This document shows positions 31,529 through 40,388 of a DNA stretch of 64,000 nucleotides, one piece after another. This DNA is from Pseudodesulfovibrio pelocollis. Lineage in GTDB: Bacteria; Desulfobacterota; Desulfovibrionia; Desulfovibrionales; Desulfovibrionaceae. Numbering within the stretch: position 1 is the stretch's first letter; the number at the start of each line of letters is the position of its first letter. The stretch spans positions 1 to 64,000 of the forward strand of contig NZ_JASTWE010000008.1 in assembly GCF_030282845.1 (NCBI RefSeq). The letters run 5' to 3'. A program made the position numbers and the translations under genes. Under the pieces are notes generated by a model. That model ran no database searches, was not told where the DNA came from, and saw only the letters and a list, made by a program, of their open reading frames with translations.

Positions 31529-31747
31529 ATGAAGAAAGATATTCATCCCACAACGCACATGGCCAAGTTTCGTTGCCATTGCGGCTACGAGGCCGAGCTT
31601 ATGACCACCAAGGCCCAGGAGGTCGAGGTGGAAATCTGCTCCAACTGCCATCCTTTCTACACCGGCAAGCAGCGCTTCGTTGACACCGCCGGGCGCATCG
31701 ACCGCTTCCGCAAGAAGTACGCGCAGTTCGCCCCGTCCGGCAACTAG
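31529..31747 (+). CDS. rpmE: 50S ribosomal protein L31
   Basis: 72 residues, the standard length. Cys16, Cys18, Cys37 and Cys40 form the zinc-binding set (C-H-C-G and C-S-N-C), so this is the zinc-containing form. H-P-F-Y-T-G-K-Q is the family hallmark. Ribosome site is AGGAGAT. It lies upstream of DUF1385, prfA and prmC, an order common in this and other bacteria. Confidence 0.97.
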   Translation: MKKDIHPTTHMAKFRCHCGYEAELMTTKAQEVEVEICSNCHPFYTGKQRFVDTAGRIDRFRKKYAQFAPSGN

Positions 31748-31772
31748 CTGCTTTTCCGGCGAAAGCCGCACC

Positions 31773-31816
31773 ATATGCCTTCGTTGGGAATAGCTCCCGC
31801 GGAGGCATATTGTTTT
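31773..31816 (+). terminator. terminator-like hairpin after rpmE
   Basis: ATATGCCT and AGGCATAT close a hairpin with a further inner GGGA/TCCC stem, followed by TGTTTT. The internal loop makes it a weaker candidate. Confidence 0.5.
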
Positions 31817-31915
31817 GCCGAGTTCGCTTTACAAACGCCCGGGAATTCTTAATTCTATCACGGCTGGTCATCGAGGCGGGCCGTCGTCTCCACAGCGAAT
31901 ACGGAGGGTAGTTGA

Positions 31916-32863
31916 TTGAAAATTCTGGGACTTTTGGCCTTGGCCGCGCCTCAGGCCGTTGGCGGGCAGGCGGTGATCGAGGGTGTGATGATGCGCGCCA
32001 GGAACACCCTTGCCATCGCTATCCGCAAATCCGACGGCACCATCACCACCGAGGTGAGGCCCTGGTTCACGCTGGTTCGCCATCCTTGGCTCAAGAAGCC
32101 CTTTTTGCGCGGGTTTCCCGTGCTCATGGAGACGATGGTCAACGGCATCAAGGCCCTCAATTATTCGGCAGTGCAGGCTGCGGACGATGACGACGAGGAG
32201 GGCGAGCTGACCACCTGGCATCTGGTGCTGACCATGGTCCTGGCCTTGGGGGCTGCCCTTGGCCTCTTCGTGGTCCTGCCCCATTTCCTGTCCGTCGGCA
32301 TGGAGTACCTGGGTCTTGCGGGCGACGTGGATTCACTGAGCTTCCACCTCTGGGACGGCTTCATCAAGATGCTCATCTTTGTGGGCTACATTTTGGCCAT
32401 CTCATACATTCCCGATATCCGCCGCGTCTTCCAGTACCACGGGGCCGAGCACAAGGTCATCTGGACATGGGAGCAAGGCGGCGAGCTTTCTCCTGATTCC
32501 ACCCGCTTCCACAGCAGGCTGCATCCCCGGTGCGGCACGGCGTTCCTGCTCTTCGTGCTGGTGGTGTCCATCGTCCTGTATGCCGTTCTGGTGCCGTATC
32601 TTTTGCTCTTCTACTCGCCCGAGCATTTTGTCGCCAAGCATTTGTATATCGTCGTCATGAAGCTGTTTCTCATGATTCCGGTCAGTTGTGTCGCCTACGA
32701 GATGATCAAGTTTGCCGGGAAATACAGTGGCAACATCCTGTGCAAGATGATGTGCTGGCCCGGCATGATGCTGCAGTTGCTGACGACCAAGGAACCGGAC
32801 GACAGTCAGATAGAAGTGGCCATCGCCGCCCTGCGGTGCGCCGTCAACGCCGAGGAGTGCTGA
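31916..32863 (+). CDS. DUF1385 membrane protein
   Basis: 315 residues with a likely TTG start 8 bases after GGAGGG. Features of the family: [12 protein letters not shown] near the start, [11 protein letters not shown] in the middle, L-H-P-R-C-G-T and M-I-K-F-A-G-K. About five hydrophobic segments follow residue 100. The role is unknown, but the gene is widely found before prfA. It is 2 bases from prfA. Confidence 0.9.
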   Translation: MKILGLLALAAPQAVGGQAVIEGVMMRARNTLAIAIRKSDGTITTEVRPWFTLVRHPWLKKPFLRGFPVLMETMVNGIKALNYSAVQAADDDDEEGELTTWHLVLTMVLALGAALGLFVVLPHFLSVGMEYLGLAGDVDSLSFHLWDGFIKMLIFVGYILAISYIPDIRRVFQYHGAEHKVIWTWEQGGELSPDSTRFHSRLHPRCGTAFLLFVLVVSIVLYAVLVPYLLLFYSPEHFVAKHLYIVVMKLFLMIPVSCVAYEMIKFAGKYSGNILCKMMCWPGMMLQLLTTKEPDDSQIEVAIAALRCAVNAEEC

Positions 32864-32865
32864 TC

Positions 32866-33933
32866 ATGTTCGGCAAACTTGAAGATATCGAAATCAAGTA
32901 CGAAAAACTGGAGTATGAGCTGGCCCAGCCAGGCATATTCAACGACCAGGAGCGATACAGGAAGGTCTCCAAGGCCCACGCCGATCTGGCAGATGTGGTC
33001 ATCCTGTACCGCGAGTACAAGCGGTGCAACAGTGATCTGGCCGACAACCGCGAGATGGCGCACGACAGCGACCCGGAAATCCGCGAGATGGCCAAATCCG
33101 AGATCGGCGAGCTTGAGGACCGCCTCGAGACCCTGGAGGAGAAGATCAAGATCCTCCTGCTGCCGAGCGATCCCATGGACGAGAAGAACATCATCCTTGA
33201 AATCCGCGCGGGCACGGGCGGCGACGAGGCGGCCCTGTTTGTGGCCGACCTGTACCGCATGTACACCCGTTTTGCCGAGGCGAACCGGTGGAAGGTGGAG
33301 GAGTTGAGTTCCCACTACACAGGTTCGGGCGGCCTCAAGGAGGTCATCGCCAGCATCTCGGGCGACAAGGTGTACAGCAAGCTCAAGTATGAATCCGGCA
33401 CCCACCGCGTGCAGCGGGTTCCGGCCACGGAATCCCAGGGCCGCATCCACACCTCGGTGGTCACCGTGGCCATCATGCCCGAGGCGGAGGAGGTGGATAT
33501 CGATCTGCGTCCCGAGGATGTCCGCGTGGACGTGTTCCGCTCGTCCGGTCCCGGCGGCCAGTCGGTCAACACCACGGACTCGGCCATCCGCGTCACCCAT
33601 GTGCCCACGGGCATGGTGGTCATTTGCCAGGACGAGAAATCGCAGCACAAGAACAAGGCCAAGGCCTTGAAGGTTCTGCGCTCTCGCCTGCTCCAGATGG
33701 AGCAGGACAAGGCCAAGGCCGAGGAGGACGCGGCCCGGCGCAGCCAGGTGGGGTCGGGCGACAGGTCCGAACGCATCCGCACCTACAACTTTCCGCAGGG
33801 GCGCGTGTCCGACCACCGCATCAACCTGACCCTGCACAAGCTGCCGCAGATCATGGAAGGCGAGATCGACGATCTGACCGACGCCCTCATCAACCATTTT
33901 CAGGCCGAAGCCCTGAAGCGTCAGGGCGACTAG
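32866..33933 (+). CDS. prfA: peptide chain release factor 1
   Basis: 355 residues. The catalytic G-G-Q is at about 230-232 in G-P-G-G-Q-S-V-N, and the stop-codon recognition tripeptide is P-A-T near residue 186, which marks RF1 (UAG/UAA). Length is standard. Starts 2 bases after the DUF1385 stop. The next gene encodes the methyltransferase that modifies the Gln of G-G-Q. Confidence 0.97.
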   Translation: MFGKLEDIEIKYEKLEYELAQPGIFNDQERYRKVSKAHADLADVVILYREYKRCNSDLADNREMAHDSDPEIREMAKSEIGELEDRLETLEEKIKILLLPSDPMDEKNIILEIRAGTGGDEAALFVADLYRMYTRFAEANRWKVEELSSHYTGSGGLKEVIASISGDKVYSKLKYESGTHRVQRVPATESQGRIHTSVVTVAIMPEAEEVDIDLRPEDVRVDVFRSSGPGGQSVNTTDSAIRVTHVPTGMVVICQDEKSQHKNKAKALKVLRSRLLQMEQDKAKAEEDAARRSQVGSGDRSERIRTYNFPQGRVSDHRINLTLHKLPQIMEGEIDDLTDALINHFQAEALKRQGD

Positions 33934-33944
33934 ACCCGAGCGCC

Positions 33945-34871
33945 ATGGGGCTTACCGTGCAGGCCATAGTCCGGGAGTGCGCTGCCCGGCTTGCGGGCGT
34001 GGACTCGCCGCTGCTCAGCGCCCAGCTCCTGGTGGCCGAGGCGCTCGGCCTCAGGCGCCTTGCTCTCAGTCTTGAGCGCGACAGACTCGTGGACCCGGCC
34101 CAGGCCAAACGCATCCGTGCCCTGACGGGCCGCCGCGCAGCGGGTGAGCCGGTGGCCTATCTGCTCGGCCGCCGCGAGTTCTACGGGCTCGACTTCACAG
34201 TCACGCCCGATGTCCTCATCCCCAGGCCGGAAACCGAGCATCTCATCGAGACCGCGCTTGCGACCTTTCCCGCTGACTCGCCCATCCGCTTCGCCGACCT
34301 GGGCACGGGTTCCGGCATTTTGGCCGTCACCCTGGCACACCTGTATCCGAACGCCCAGGGACTGGCCCTGGACCGGAGCGCTCCGGCCCTGGAAGTGGCC
34401 CGGGGCAACGCCCGCACCCACGGGGTGGAGGGACGCATCGCCTTTGTCGAGGGCGACTTCACCGCGACCATCCCGGGTGGAAATTACGACCTCATCATCG
34501 CCAACCCGCCCTATGTGACCGAGGGGGAATACGCCCGGGCGAGCCGCGAGGTGACCGCCTTCGAGCCGAAAGGGGCGCTGGTCAGTGGCCCGGACGGGCT
34601 TGACCACATCCGTGGTCTGCTGCCGACAGCGCTCACGGCCCTTGCGCCGGACGGGGTGCTGCTGCTTGAGATCGGCTGCGGCCAGGCCGAGGGCGTGAAG
34701 ATTATAACATCGTCCGACTGTCCGGGATTCAAGGACTTCGCCGTGATCAGGGACCTGGCCGGGCATGATCGAGTGGTTTTTTTGCGCCGCGCAGAATCGC
34801 AAAAAAACAACATGGCCTCGGACCCCTGTGGTAAAAAAACAAATAGTTGCGAGAAAGACACACTTTTCTAG
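33945..34871 (+). CDS. prmC: release-factor glutamine methyltransferase
   Basis: 308 residues. Motif I is D-L-G-T-G-S-G-I-L-A-V at about 118-128, the catalytic N-P-P-Y is at 187-190, and R-E-F-Y-G and L-I-P-R-P-E-T-E are typical of the family. It methylates the G-G-Q glutamine of release factors. The last 28 residues or so (A-E-S-Q-K-N-N onward) go past the usual end and lie in AT-rich DNA, so they may result from loss of an earlier stop. It overlaps nothing. Confidence 0.95.
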   Translation: MGLTVQAIVRECAARLAGVDSPLLSAQLLVAEALGLRRLALSLERDRLVDPAQAKRIRALTGRRAAGEPVAYLLGRREFYGLDFTVTPDVLIPRPETEHLIETALATFPADSPIRFADLGTGSGILAVTLAHLYPNAQGLALDRSAPALEVARGNARTHGVEGRIAFVEGDFTATIPGGNYDLIIANPPYVTEGEYARASREVTAFEPKGALVSGPDGLDHIRGLLPTALTALAPDGVLLLEIGCGQAEGVKIITSSDCPGFKDFAVIRDLAGHDRVVFLRRAESQKNNMASDPCGKKTNSCEKDTLF

Positions 34872-34928
34872 AAAGTGTCTCAAAGAATAATTTCATGATT
34901 TTCAATACGTTAAACATGTCTGCGGCCG

Positions 34929-34944
34929 TGGCATTGTTCTTGCT
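34929..34944 (+). promoter_or_regulatory. sigma-54-type promoter of lpxC
   Basis: TGGCAT-TGTTC-TTGCT fits the -24/-12 consensus with correct spacing of 5 between the boxes. The expected start site is about 34955, leaving 19 bases to the lpxC ATG with a GGAGGG ribosome site between. Confidence 0.65.
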
Positions 34945-34973
34945 TCATGGGCTTTGATTTTACCGGAGGGACA

Positions 34974-35894
34974 ATGCTTCAGACAACGATACACAAGTCG
35001 GTACGCTGCACGGGAATCGGCCTTCACAGCGGCAAGCAGGTGGAGATGGTGCTCCGCCCGGCCACGGAAGACACCGGCATCCTCTTCTCCCTGCGCAACG
35101 AATCCGGTTCCACATTTCTGACTCCCGCTCCGTCCCTGGTCGTGGAAACCGGCCTCGCCACCGTGCTTGGCGACGGCCACCAGTCCGTGGCCACTGTCGA
35201 GCATCTGCTCGCCGCCATCAGCGGCATGGGCATCGACAACATCCTTGTCGAGGTCACGGGAAAGGAACTGCCCATCATGGACGGCAGCGCCGCCTCCTTT
35301 GTCTACCTGCTCAAGCAGGCCGGGCTACGCAAGCTCGGCAAGCCCCGGACCGTCCTGGCCGTCAAGAAGGCCGTGGAGTTCGAGAAGGACGGCAAGTACA
35401 TCAAGGCGCGGCCCCACAAGGGTTTCCGTGTCGATTACACCATAGAATTCGTTCATCCCCTCATTGGCTCCCAGCAGTTGGAGCTTGAAATCACCCCCAA
35501 GAATTTCGTCACCGAGGTCGCCAAGGCGCGGACCTTTGGCTTCCTCAAGGAAGTGGACTACCTCCACGCCAACGGGCTGGCCCTGGGCGGTTCGCTGGAC
35601 AATGCCGTGGTGCTGGACGAGTACGGTGTGCTCAACGCCGAAGGGCTGCGCTTCAAGGACGAGTTCGTGCGTCACAAACTGCTTGATTTCATTGGCGACA
35701 TGGCCGTGCTCGGCGCCCCCCTGCACGGACACTTCGAGGTGTTCGCCTCGGGCCACTCCATGAACAACGCCTTTCTGCGCCACCTGGACGAGAACCGCGA
35801 CATCTATCTTGAGCCCGTGACCCTGCCCGTGCCCGAAGGTGCGCGCGAGCCCGTTCGCGGCGGCCGCCTGGAGCCTGTGGCCGCCACGGCCTAA
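34974..35894 (+). CDS. lpxC: UDP-3-O-acyl-N-acetylglucosamine deacetylase
   Basis: 306 residues. C-T-G-I-G-L-H-S-G at the start, E-H-L-L-A-A with zinc ligand His77, M-D-G-S-A-A-S-F and R-H-K-L-L-D-F-I-G-D with the second zinc ligand His and Asp, and the C-terminal G-H-S-M-N-N complete the family signature. It commits sugar nucleotide to lipid A synthesis in the cytoplasm. Ribosome site is CCGGAGGG. It is followed by a bidirectional terminator. Confidence 0.97.
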   Translation: MLQTTIHKSVRCTGIGLHSGKQVEMVLRPATEDTGILFSLRNESGSTFLTPAPSLVVETGLATVLGDGHQSVATVEHLLAAISGMGIDNILVEVTGKELPIMDGSAASFVYLLKQAGLRKLGKPRTVLAVKKAVEFEKDGKYIKARPHKGFRVDYTIEFVHPLIGSQQLELEITPKNFVTEVAKARTFGFLKEVDYLHANGLALGGSLDNAVVLDEYGVLNAEGLRFKDEFVRHKLLDFIGDMAVLGAPLHGHFEVFASGHSMNNAFLRHLDENRDIYLEPVTLPVPEGAREPVRGGRLEPVAATA

Positions 35895-35941
35895 GCCGTT
35901 GCCTCATCCTGGCCTTCGTGCCGGAGCCTGATCTTCGATCA

Positions 35942-35972
35942 CGAAAAACCCGCCTTCTGGGCGGGTTTTTCG
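35942..35972. terminator. bidirectional terminator between lpxC and the flagellar operon
   Basis: AAAAACCCGCC and GGCGGGTTTTT form an 11-bp stem with a TTCTG loop, extended by CG at both ends. The A and T runs serve lpxC on the plus strand and the 35978 gene on the minus strand. Confidence 0.92.
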
Positions 35973-35977
35973 TGTGT

Positions 35978-36820
35978 TCAGCCGGAGAAGAGCAGGGCCG
36001 CGAGCAGACCACCGTGCTCATTGGCCGGGAGCTTGGTCACGCCCAGGCATTGCGCCTCTGTTCCGGCGGATGCGGGTACCGTGTCCAGGAGCAGGCGCTT
36101 GAGGGATTCGCTGCCAGCCGGGCGCTGGACCTTGACCCGGTATCCCACGCTTGCCCCCTTGTGGAGGAATTCGACCCTGACCAGTCCGAGTTCACGGGTC
36201 TCGCATTCCACGATGATCTCGGTCAGCTCGTTTGCCGATGCGGCCACTGTGCGCGCGCAGGTCAGCTGCCGCCTGGAGCGGGGGGCCAGCCATGGTTGGT
36301 AAGCAACCATGCCGCTGGTGGGACCGGCCAGCAGATTGATGCGACCGGCACAGACCAGGGCGTCGGTGTAGGCTGCGAACAGGGAGGAATCCTTGGCCAG
36401 CAGGGTGATGAACCGGGCCGGGCGGTGCAGGGGGCCTTTGGCCGCGAGGTCCGGGATGTGCGGGCGGAGTCTGTTTTCAAACAGGGTGCGCGCGGCCTCG
36501 AAGGACTTGGCCGCGGCCAGACCGTCCCCCACCGGATTGCCGGTGCCAGGAACGCCGGACAGCTCCTTGAGCACGATATCCGGCTCAAGACGGGTGATGA
36601 GGAAGAGGAGTTGTGCGCCCTCGGACGGGCGGGTCTGGAGCTGGGCCAGGAGGTGGTGGCCGTCGATGAGCACCCAGGCCATGCCCTCGGAGACCCACTT
36701 GACCAGAGTGCCGCGCACCTTCTGGCCGGGGCGTCTTCCCTGGCGGAACTGGGCTGAGCGGCGCTCGTTGTTGCCGCCGAAATCAAAGGGTCCGGAACCG
36801 TTGCCGCGTACGCGCATCAT
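35978..36820 (-). CDS. unknown protein at the end of the flagellar operon, possibly FliK-like
   Basis: 280 residues. No signal or membrane segment. Residues about 35-80 have V-R-G-T-L-V-K-W-V-S-E-G-M-A-W-V, L-L-A-Q-L-Q and S-E-G-A-Q-L-L-F-L-I, a beta pattern that recalls flagellar hook-length control proteins. The rest is helical. It is transcribed with the flagellar genes and is the last one. The FliK relation is weak and from pattern only; treat as unknown. Confidence 0.5.
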   Translation of the reverse strand: MMRVRGNGSGPFDFGGNNERRSAQFRQGRRPGQKVRGTLVKWVSEGMAWVLIDGHHLLAQLQTRPSEGAQLLFLITRLEPDIVLKELSGVPGTGNPVGDGLAAAKSFEAARTLFENRLRPHIPDLAAKGPLHRPARFITLLAKDSSLFAAYTDALVCAGRINLLAGPTSGMVAYQPWLAPRSRRQLTCARTVAASANELTEIIVECETRELGLVRVEFLHKGASVGYRVKVQRPAGSESLKRLLLDTVPASAGTEAQCLGVTKLPANEHGGLLAALLFSG

Positions 36821-36888
36821 GTCTCCCGGTGGCTGGCGTCGGCCCGTGACCGTTGGTGCGGCCAGCCACGGGGCTGGTCGCCGTGGCG

Positions 36889-37296
36889 TCAGGCCTGATC
36901 GATGATCAGTTCCACGTCTTCAAGGCTCAGGCCGGTGGATTTGGCCAGTTGGGTGGAGGTTCTGCCTGCCCGGTGTCCTTTGAGAATGATCTCGCGCATG
37001 AACTGGGGGGATTTGCAGTAGGTGTCCGCCTGGGTGACCAGCTTTTTCAGCTCGGCCACGCGGCCCTCGAGTTCGTTGTTCAGGCTGATCAACTCGTGCT
37101 GCCGCCGCTCGAAGGTGGCCACCAGCTCGTTCTCAAGCTGGGTGTTGAACTGGAGCCGCTTGATGAACTCCTCCTGCTTGAGCTGGATGCCCGCGAGCAG
37201 GGCCTCGGATTTTCTCAGGCGCAGGAAGAACATGATGACCACGCCAAGCAGCACGACTTCGCTGATGGTGAGCAGGATGATGAGCAGGTCGGACAT
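36889..37296 (-). CDS. DUF2802-like membrane coiled-coil protein
   Basis: 135 residues. One membrane segment (about 4-26) is followed by a coiled coil to about residue 90 (L-E-N-E-L-V-A-T-F-E-R-R). The C-terminal 30 residues G-R-T-S-T-Q-L-A-K-S-T-G-L-S-L-E-D-V match a small DNA-binding-like tail found in DUF2802 proteins in flagellar and chemotaxis loci. It is between the 37354 gene and the 35978 gene on the same strand. Function unknown. Confidence 0.7.
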   Translation of the reverse strand: MSDLLIILLTISEVVLLGVVIMFFLRLRKSEALLAGIQLKQEEFIKRLQFNTQLENELVATFERRQHELISLNNELEGRVAELKKLVTQADTYCKSPQFMREIILKGHRAGRTSTQLAKSTGLSLEDVELIIDQA

Positions 37297-37353
37297 CGGG
37301 CTTCTCGTTGGTTCGCGTGTTTTGGTGCTTCGGGGCGGGGCAGACCGCAGCGG

Positions 37354-37686
37354 TCAAATCTTGACGTTGACGATGTTGCCTGTCCATGGCGAAGTGTTGG
37401 ACGGCTTGGTCTCGTCCTTGTCCTCGCTCTCCTTCTCCCCGGCCTCGCGCTCGGCAAGCTGCTGCTGTCCCTGTTGCTGCTGGTGTCCGTCGCGGTCAAG
37501 GGGAGCCGTGGCCTCCTTCTTCTCCACCTGCTGGACCTTGCTCTCGTTTTTGCGGATGTATTCCTGGATGAGTGGGCCGAAGAGCTGTTTTCTGATGTCG
37601 GGTCCGGCCTTTTCCGCATGGGCGATCTTCGCGACATAAGGCAGCTGCGATATGAGGACCGGAAGGTCCAGCGGACTCGAACTCAT
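37354..37686 (-). CDS. hypothetical protein of the flagellar operon
   Basis: 110 residues. Helical N-terminal half (I-S-Q-L-P-Y-V-A-K-I-A), then a Lys/Glu/Gln-rich low-complexity middle (H-Q-Q-Q-Q-G-Q-Q-Q-L) and a short hydrophobic end I-V-N-V-K-I. No membrane segment. It is 3 bases from fliL, so co-transcribed. No family recognised. Confidence 0.6.
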   Translation of the reverse strand: MSSSPLDLPVLISQLPYVAKIAHAEKAGPDIRKQLFGPLIQEYIRKNESKVQQVEKKEATAPLDRDGHQQQQGQQQLAEREAGEKESEDKDETKPSNTSPWTGNIVNVKI

Positions 37687-37689
37687 GGC

Positions 37690-38382
37690 TCACCTCACAA
37701 GATATTGTTCGAAGAGAATCGTATCGAACTGTCCAAACCCCATGTATTGGTTAATGATTGCAAGAAGTTCCTGTTTCAGTTTGTCGCTATTCTTCTTATC
37801 GGACAGAAATTGCAGATCCTTATTCTTGAGGTAGTAGAAAATCGCGTTTCGGACGGTGTATGTGTCCTGTTTGAACTGCCGTGCCAGGCCGTCGTCCTGT
37901 GTGCTGACGATGACGCGGACTTCGAGGAACCGGATGACGTTGTCCTTGTCGCGTTGTTCGACGAGGAAAGGATCAAGCCGGATGAGTATCTCCGGTGTCT
38001 CGGCCGCCTCGGTGGGGGCGGTGGTGGCGGCTGGCCTCGGCGGCGGGGGAGGCAGCGCCGGAACGGCGGGTTCGCGTAGCAGCAGGTAGAGAATGACCGC
38101 CAGCAGGAGCAGGATGACACCCAGGGCGAGCAGGAAAAGACGGTTCTTGAAGAGCGCTCCGAAATCGAACTGCCGCCGGGGTTCCGACTGCTCGAAGAGT
38201 GGTCTCTCCTCGTGGGCGACGGGAGCCTCTTCCTCTTCCTCCTCGTCTTCGAGAAAGGGCGCGTCGTCAAGGTCGAGATCGACCTTCTGCGTCGCCTTGT
38301 TGGCCTCGCTGTTGTCGAGCTGCGCTTTGGGCTGCACCCCTTGGGTTATGTCTTCCGCGTCATCCGGGACAAGCAAGACCAT
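37690..38382 (-). CDS. fliL: flagellar protein FliL
   Basis: 230 residues. A long acidic cytosolic stretch (about 35-60, with D-E-E-E-E-E-E) precedes one membrane segment (about 80-102), a proline-rich linker (A-L-P-P-P-P-P-R-P) and the periplasmic FliL domain with L-D-P-F-L-V, F-L-E-V-R-V-I-V and V-R-N-A-I-F-Y-Y-L. FliL supports the stator-rotor contact of the flagellar motor. The acidic region before the membrane is longer than in most copies. Confidence 0.85.
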   Translation of the reverse strand: MVLLVPDDAEDITQGVQPKAQLDNSEANKATQKVDLDLDDAPFLEDEEEEEEAPVAHEERPLFEQSEPRRQFDFGALFKNRLFLLALGVILLLLAVILYLLLREPAVPALPPPPPRPAATTAPTEAAETPEILIRLDPFLVEQRDKDNVIRFLEVRVIVSTQDDGLARQFKQDTYTVRNAIFYYLKNKDLQFLSDKKNSDKLKQELLAIINQYMGFGQFDTILFEQYLVR

Positions 38383-38413
38383 GATGTTCGCCTATCAGGC
38401 CGAGAGCCGGAGG

Positions 38414-38794
38414 CTAACTGAAGATTTTGTCGATCTTCTGGCCCAGGGTTTCGGGGGTGAACGGCTTGACGATGTAATTTGACACCTTGGCCTGCACCGC
38501 CTCTATGATGTTCTCCTGCTGCGCCTCGGCCGTGACCATCAGGAAGGGCAGGTCGGAGTATTCCTCGCTGCCGCGCACCTTGCGCAGCAACTCGATGCCC
38601 GACATGATGGGCATGTTCCAGTCCGAGACGATGAAGTCGATGTTGTCCTTGTTCAGCACTTCCCAGGCGGTGGAGCCGTCGTCGGCCTCGACGATGTTGG
38701 TGAAGCCGAGCTGGCGCAGAATGTTTTTTATGATCTTGCGCATGGTGGAGAAGTCATCGACAACGAGGATGCGCATGTTGGTGTCGTAGGCCAT
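38414..38794 (-). CDS. cheY: CheY chemotaxis response regulator
   Basis: 126 residues, receiver only. Acidic pair Asp13-Asp14, phosphorylation site Asp58 (V-S-D-W-N-M-P), Thr88 and Lys110 (V-K-P-F) fit CheY. W-N-M-P after the Asp is CheY-specific. The phosphorylated form binds the flagellar switch. It lies between fliL and fliA. Confidence 0.95.
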   Translation of the reverse strand: MAYDTNMRILVVDDFSTMRKIIKNILRQLGFTNIVEADDGSTAWEVLNKDNIDFIVSDWNMPIMSGIELLRKVRGSEEYSDLPFLMVTAEAQQENIIEAVQAKVSNYIVKPFTPETLGQKIDKIFS

Positions 38795-38816
38795 GGGGAT
38801 GCTCCTTTCGTCTGCG

Positions 38817-39602
38817 CTACTCGTTTTCGTAGCGGGCTCTGAATGTTTTTCTCAGTTTTGTCAGGGCCTGGGAGTGAAGCTGGGAGACCCTGCCTTCGGT
38901 TATGTCCATAACTTCGGCAGTTTCCTTCATGTTCAACTCCTCGCCGTAGTACAAAGATATGACCAATTTTTCCCTTGGCGTCAATTCCTCAATGAGATTG
39001 GCTACTTTGTCAACAATTTCCTGAAATGCCGTGGATTGGAAGGGTTCGTCCTCGGTCATGGCCTTGCGGCCGATGACGTTTTCATGAAAGCTGTCCAGGC
39101 TGAGACACATCTGGTTGTGCAGCGCCTCAAGGCCCTGGCGTACCTCTTTTTCCGACATGCCGGTGATGCGTTGCAGCTGCTCGGTGCTGGCCGTGCCTCC
39201 GGTCTCGTGCTCCACCTGACGCTGGGCGTCCTCAAGCGCCTTGACCTTCTGGCGCAATCCTCTGGAAAACCAGTCCATCCGGCGAAGCTCGTCAAGCATG
39301 GCACCCTTGATCCGGTTCTCGGAATAGGTGTCGAACTTGATGCCCCGCCCGGCGTTGTACTTGCCCAAAGCGTCCAGGAGACCCAGGCTGCCCGCGCTGA
39401 TCAATTCGCAAAGCTCCACGCTCTGCGGCAGCTTCGCCTTGAGGCGCAGGGCGAGTATCCGGATTTTCGGCGCGTAGTGGCGGACGATGTCCTCGCGGTC
39501 TCTTGGCGAGAAGTCGTCCCAGCCCCTGGCCCCGTTTTCCAGCTCACGCCACGGATCGTTCCTGGAAGAGCAGTTTTTTCCAGAAGAATTTGATATTGCC
39601 AT
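38817..39602 (-). CDS. fliA: flagellar sigma factor FliA (sigma-28)
   Basis: 261 residues from the ATG at 39602 (39620 is also in frame). Sigma-70-type regions: region 2 with L-A-L-R-L-K-A-K-L-P and C-E-L-I-S-A-G-S-L-G-L-L-D-A-L, then G-I-K-F-D-T-Y-S-E-N-R-I-K-G-A-M-L-D-E-L-R. Region 4 has L-T-P-R-E-K-L-V-I-S-L-Y-Y and T-E-G-R-V-S-Q-L-H-S-Q-A. It directs transcription of late flagellar genes. The 5' part overlaps flhG by 59 bases. Confidence 0.95.
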   Translation of the reverse strand: MAISNSSGKNCSSRNDPWRELENGARGWDDFSPRDREDIVRHYAPKIRILALRLKAKLPQSVELCELISAGSLGLLDALGKYNAGRGIKFDTYSENRIKGAMLDELRRMDWFSRGLRQKVKALEDAQRQVEHETGGTASTEQLQRITGMSEKEVRQGLEALHNQMCLSLDSFHENVIGRKAMTEDEPFQSTAFQEIVDKVANLIEELTPREKLVISLYYGEELNMKETAEVMDITEGRVSQLHSQALTKLRKTFRARYENE

Positions 39603-40371
39603 CTGTGTTCGGTTCCACATGCCAACCGTTGATTACCTGTGCGGCCTGCCGTATCGCCACGCTTGCCGGACTCTTTGGAAATTTGTGACAAAAGGGAACC
39701 TGCGCAATGACTGCGTTGCGGACATTGGGGTCATAGGGCACGACTCCGACAAGGTCGAGGGAGATGCCGTCGAGGAAATGGTCGCAGGCCTTGAGCAGCT
39801 TGATGTAGACCTCCTTGGCGGCCTTCTTGTCCTCTGCCATGTTCACGAGCACGCGGAAGCGCTCCACCCCGTGCTGGAGCTTGAGCACCTTGATCAGCGC
39901 GTAGGCGTCGGTGAGGGAGGTGGGCTCCGGGGTGATGACCAGCAGCCGTTCCTGCACCGCCAGATTGAAATAGAGCACGTTGTCGTTGATGCCCGCGCCA
40001 GTGTCCACGATGAGGAAATCCACGGCGTCCTCAAGGGCGTCCATGGCGTCGAGCAGGTCGAGTTTCTGGCCGCGGTCGAGGTTGACCATGTCGCTCACCC
40101 CTGATGAGGCGGGGAGTATCTTGAACCCGTAGGGGGTGTCGAACAGGATATTGTCGAGGGTCATGTTCTCGTGGAAGAGGTGGAACAGGTTGCGCTCCGG
40201 CGTCAGGCCCAGAATGACATCGACATTGGCCAGGCCCAGGTCGGCGTCGAGCAGCACGACGTTCTTGCCCGCCATGCTCAGGGTATGGGCCAGATTGACC
40301 GACATGTTGGTCTTGCCAACGCCGCCCTTGCCGGACGTTACCGAAAGGACCAGGGGTAAACGGGTGGTCAT
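39544..40371 (-). CDS. flhG: flagellar number regulator FlhG (MinD/ParA ATPase)
   Basis: 275 residues. Deviant Walker A G-K-G-G-V-G-K-T at 14-21, Walker B-like L-L-D-A-D-L-G-L-A-N-V-D and L-I-V-D-T-G-A-G, as in FlhG/FleN. It partners the GTPase FlhF to limit the number and place of flagella. The C-terminus overlaps fliA. It is 17 bases after flhF. Confidence 0.94.
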   Translation of the reverse strand: MTTRLPLVLSVTSGKGGVGKTNMSVNLAHTLSMAGKNVVLLDADLGLANVDVILGLTPERNLFHLFHENMTLDNILFDTPYGFKILPASSGVSDMVNLDRGQKLDLLDAMDALEDAVDFLIVDTGAGINDNVLYFNLAVQERLLVITPEPTSLTDAYALIKVLKLQHGVERFRVLVNMAEDKKAAKEVYIKLLKACDHFLDGISLDLVGVVPYDPNVRNAVIAQVPFCHKFPKSPASVAIRQAAQVINGWHVEPNTDGNIKFFWKKLLFQERSVA

Positions 40372-40388
40372 GGCGTCAATCTCTCTCC

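Noticed and set aside
34852-34885. Palindrome around the prmC stop as a terminator
   Set aside because: ACACTTT and AAAGTGT pair, but no T run follows; it does not look like an intrinsic terminator.
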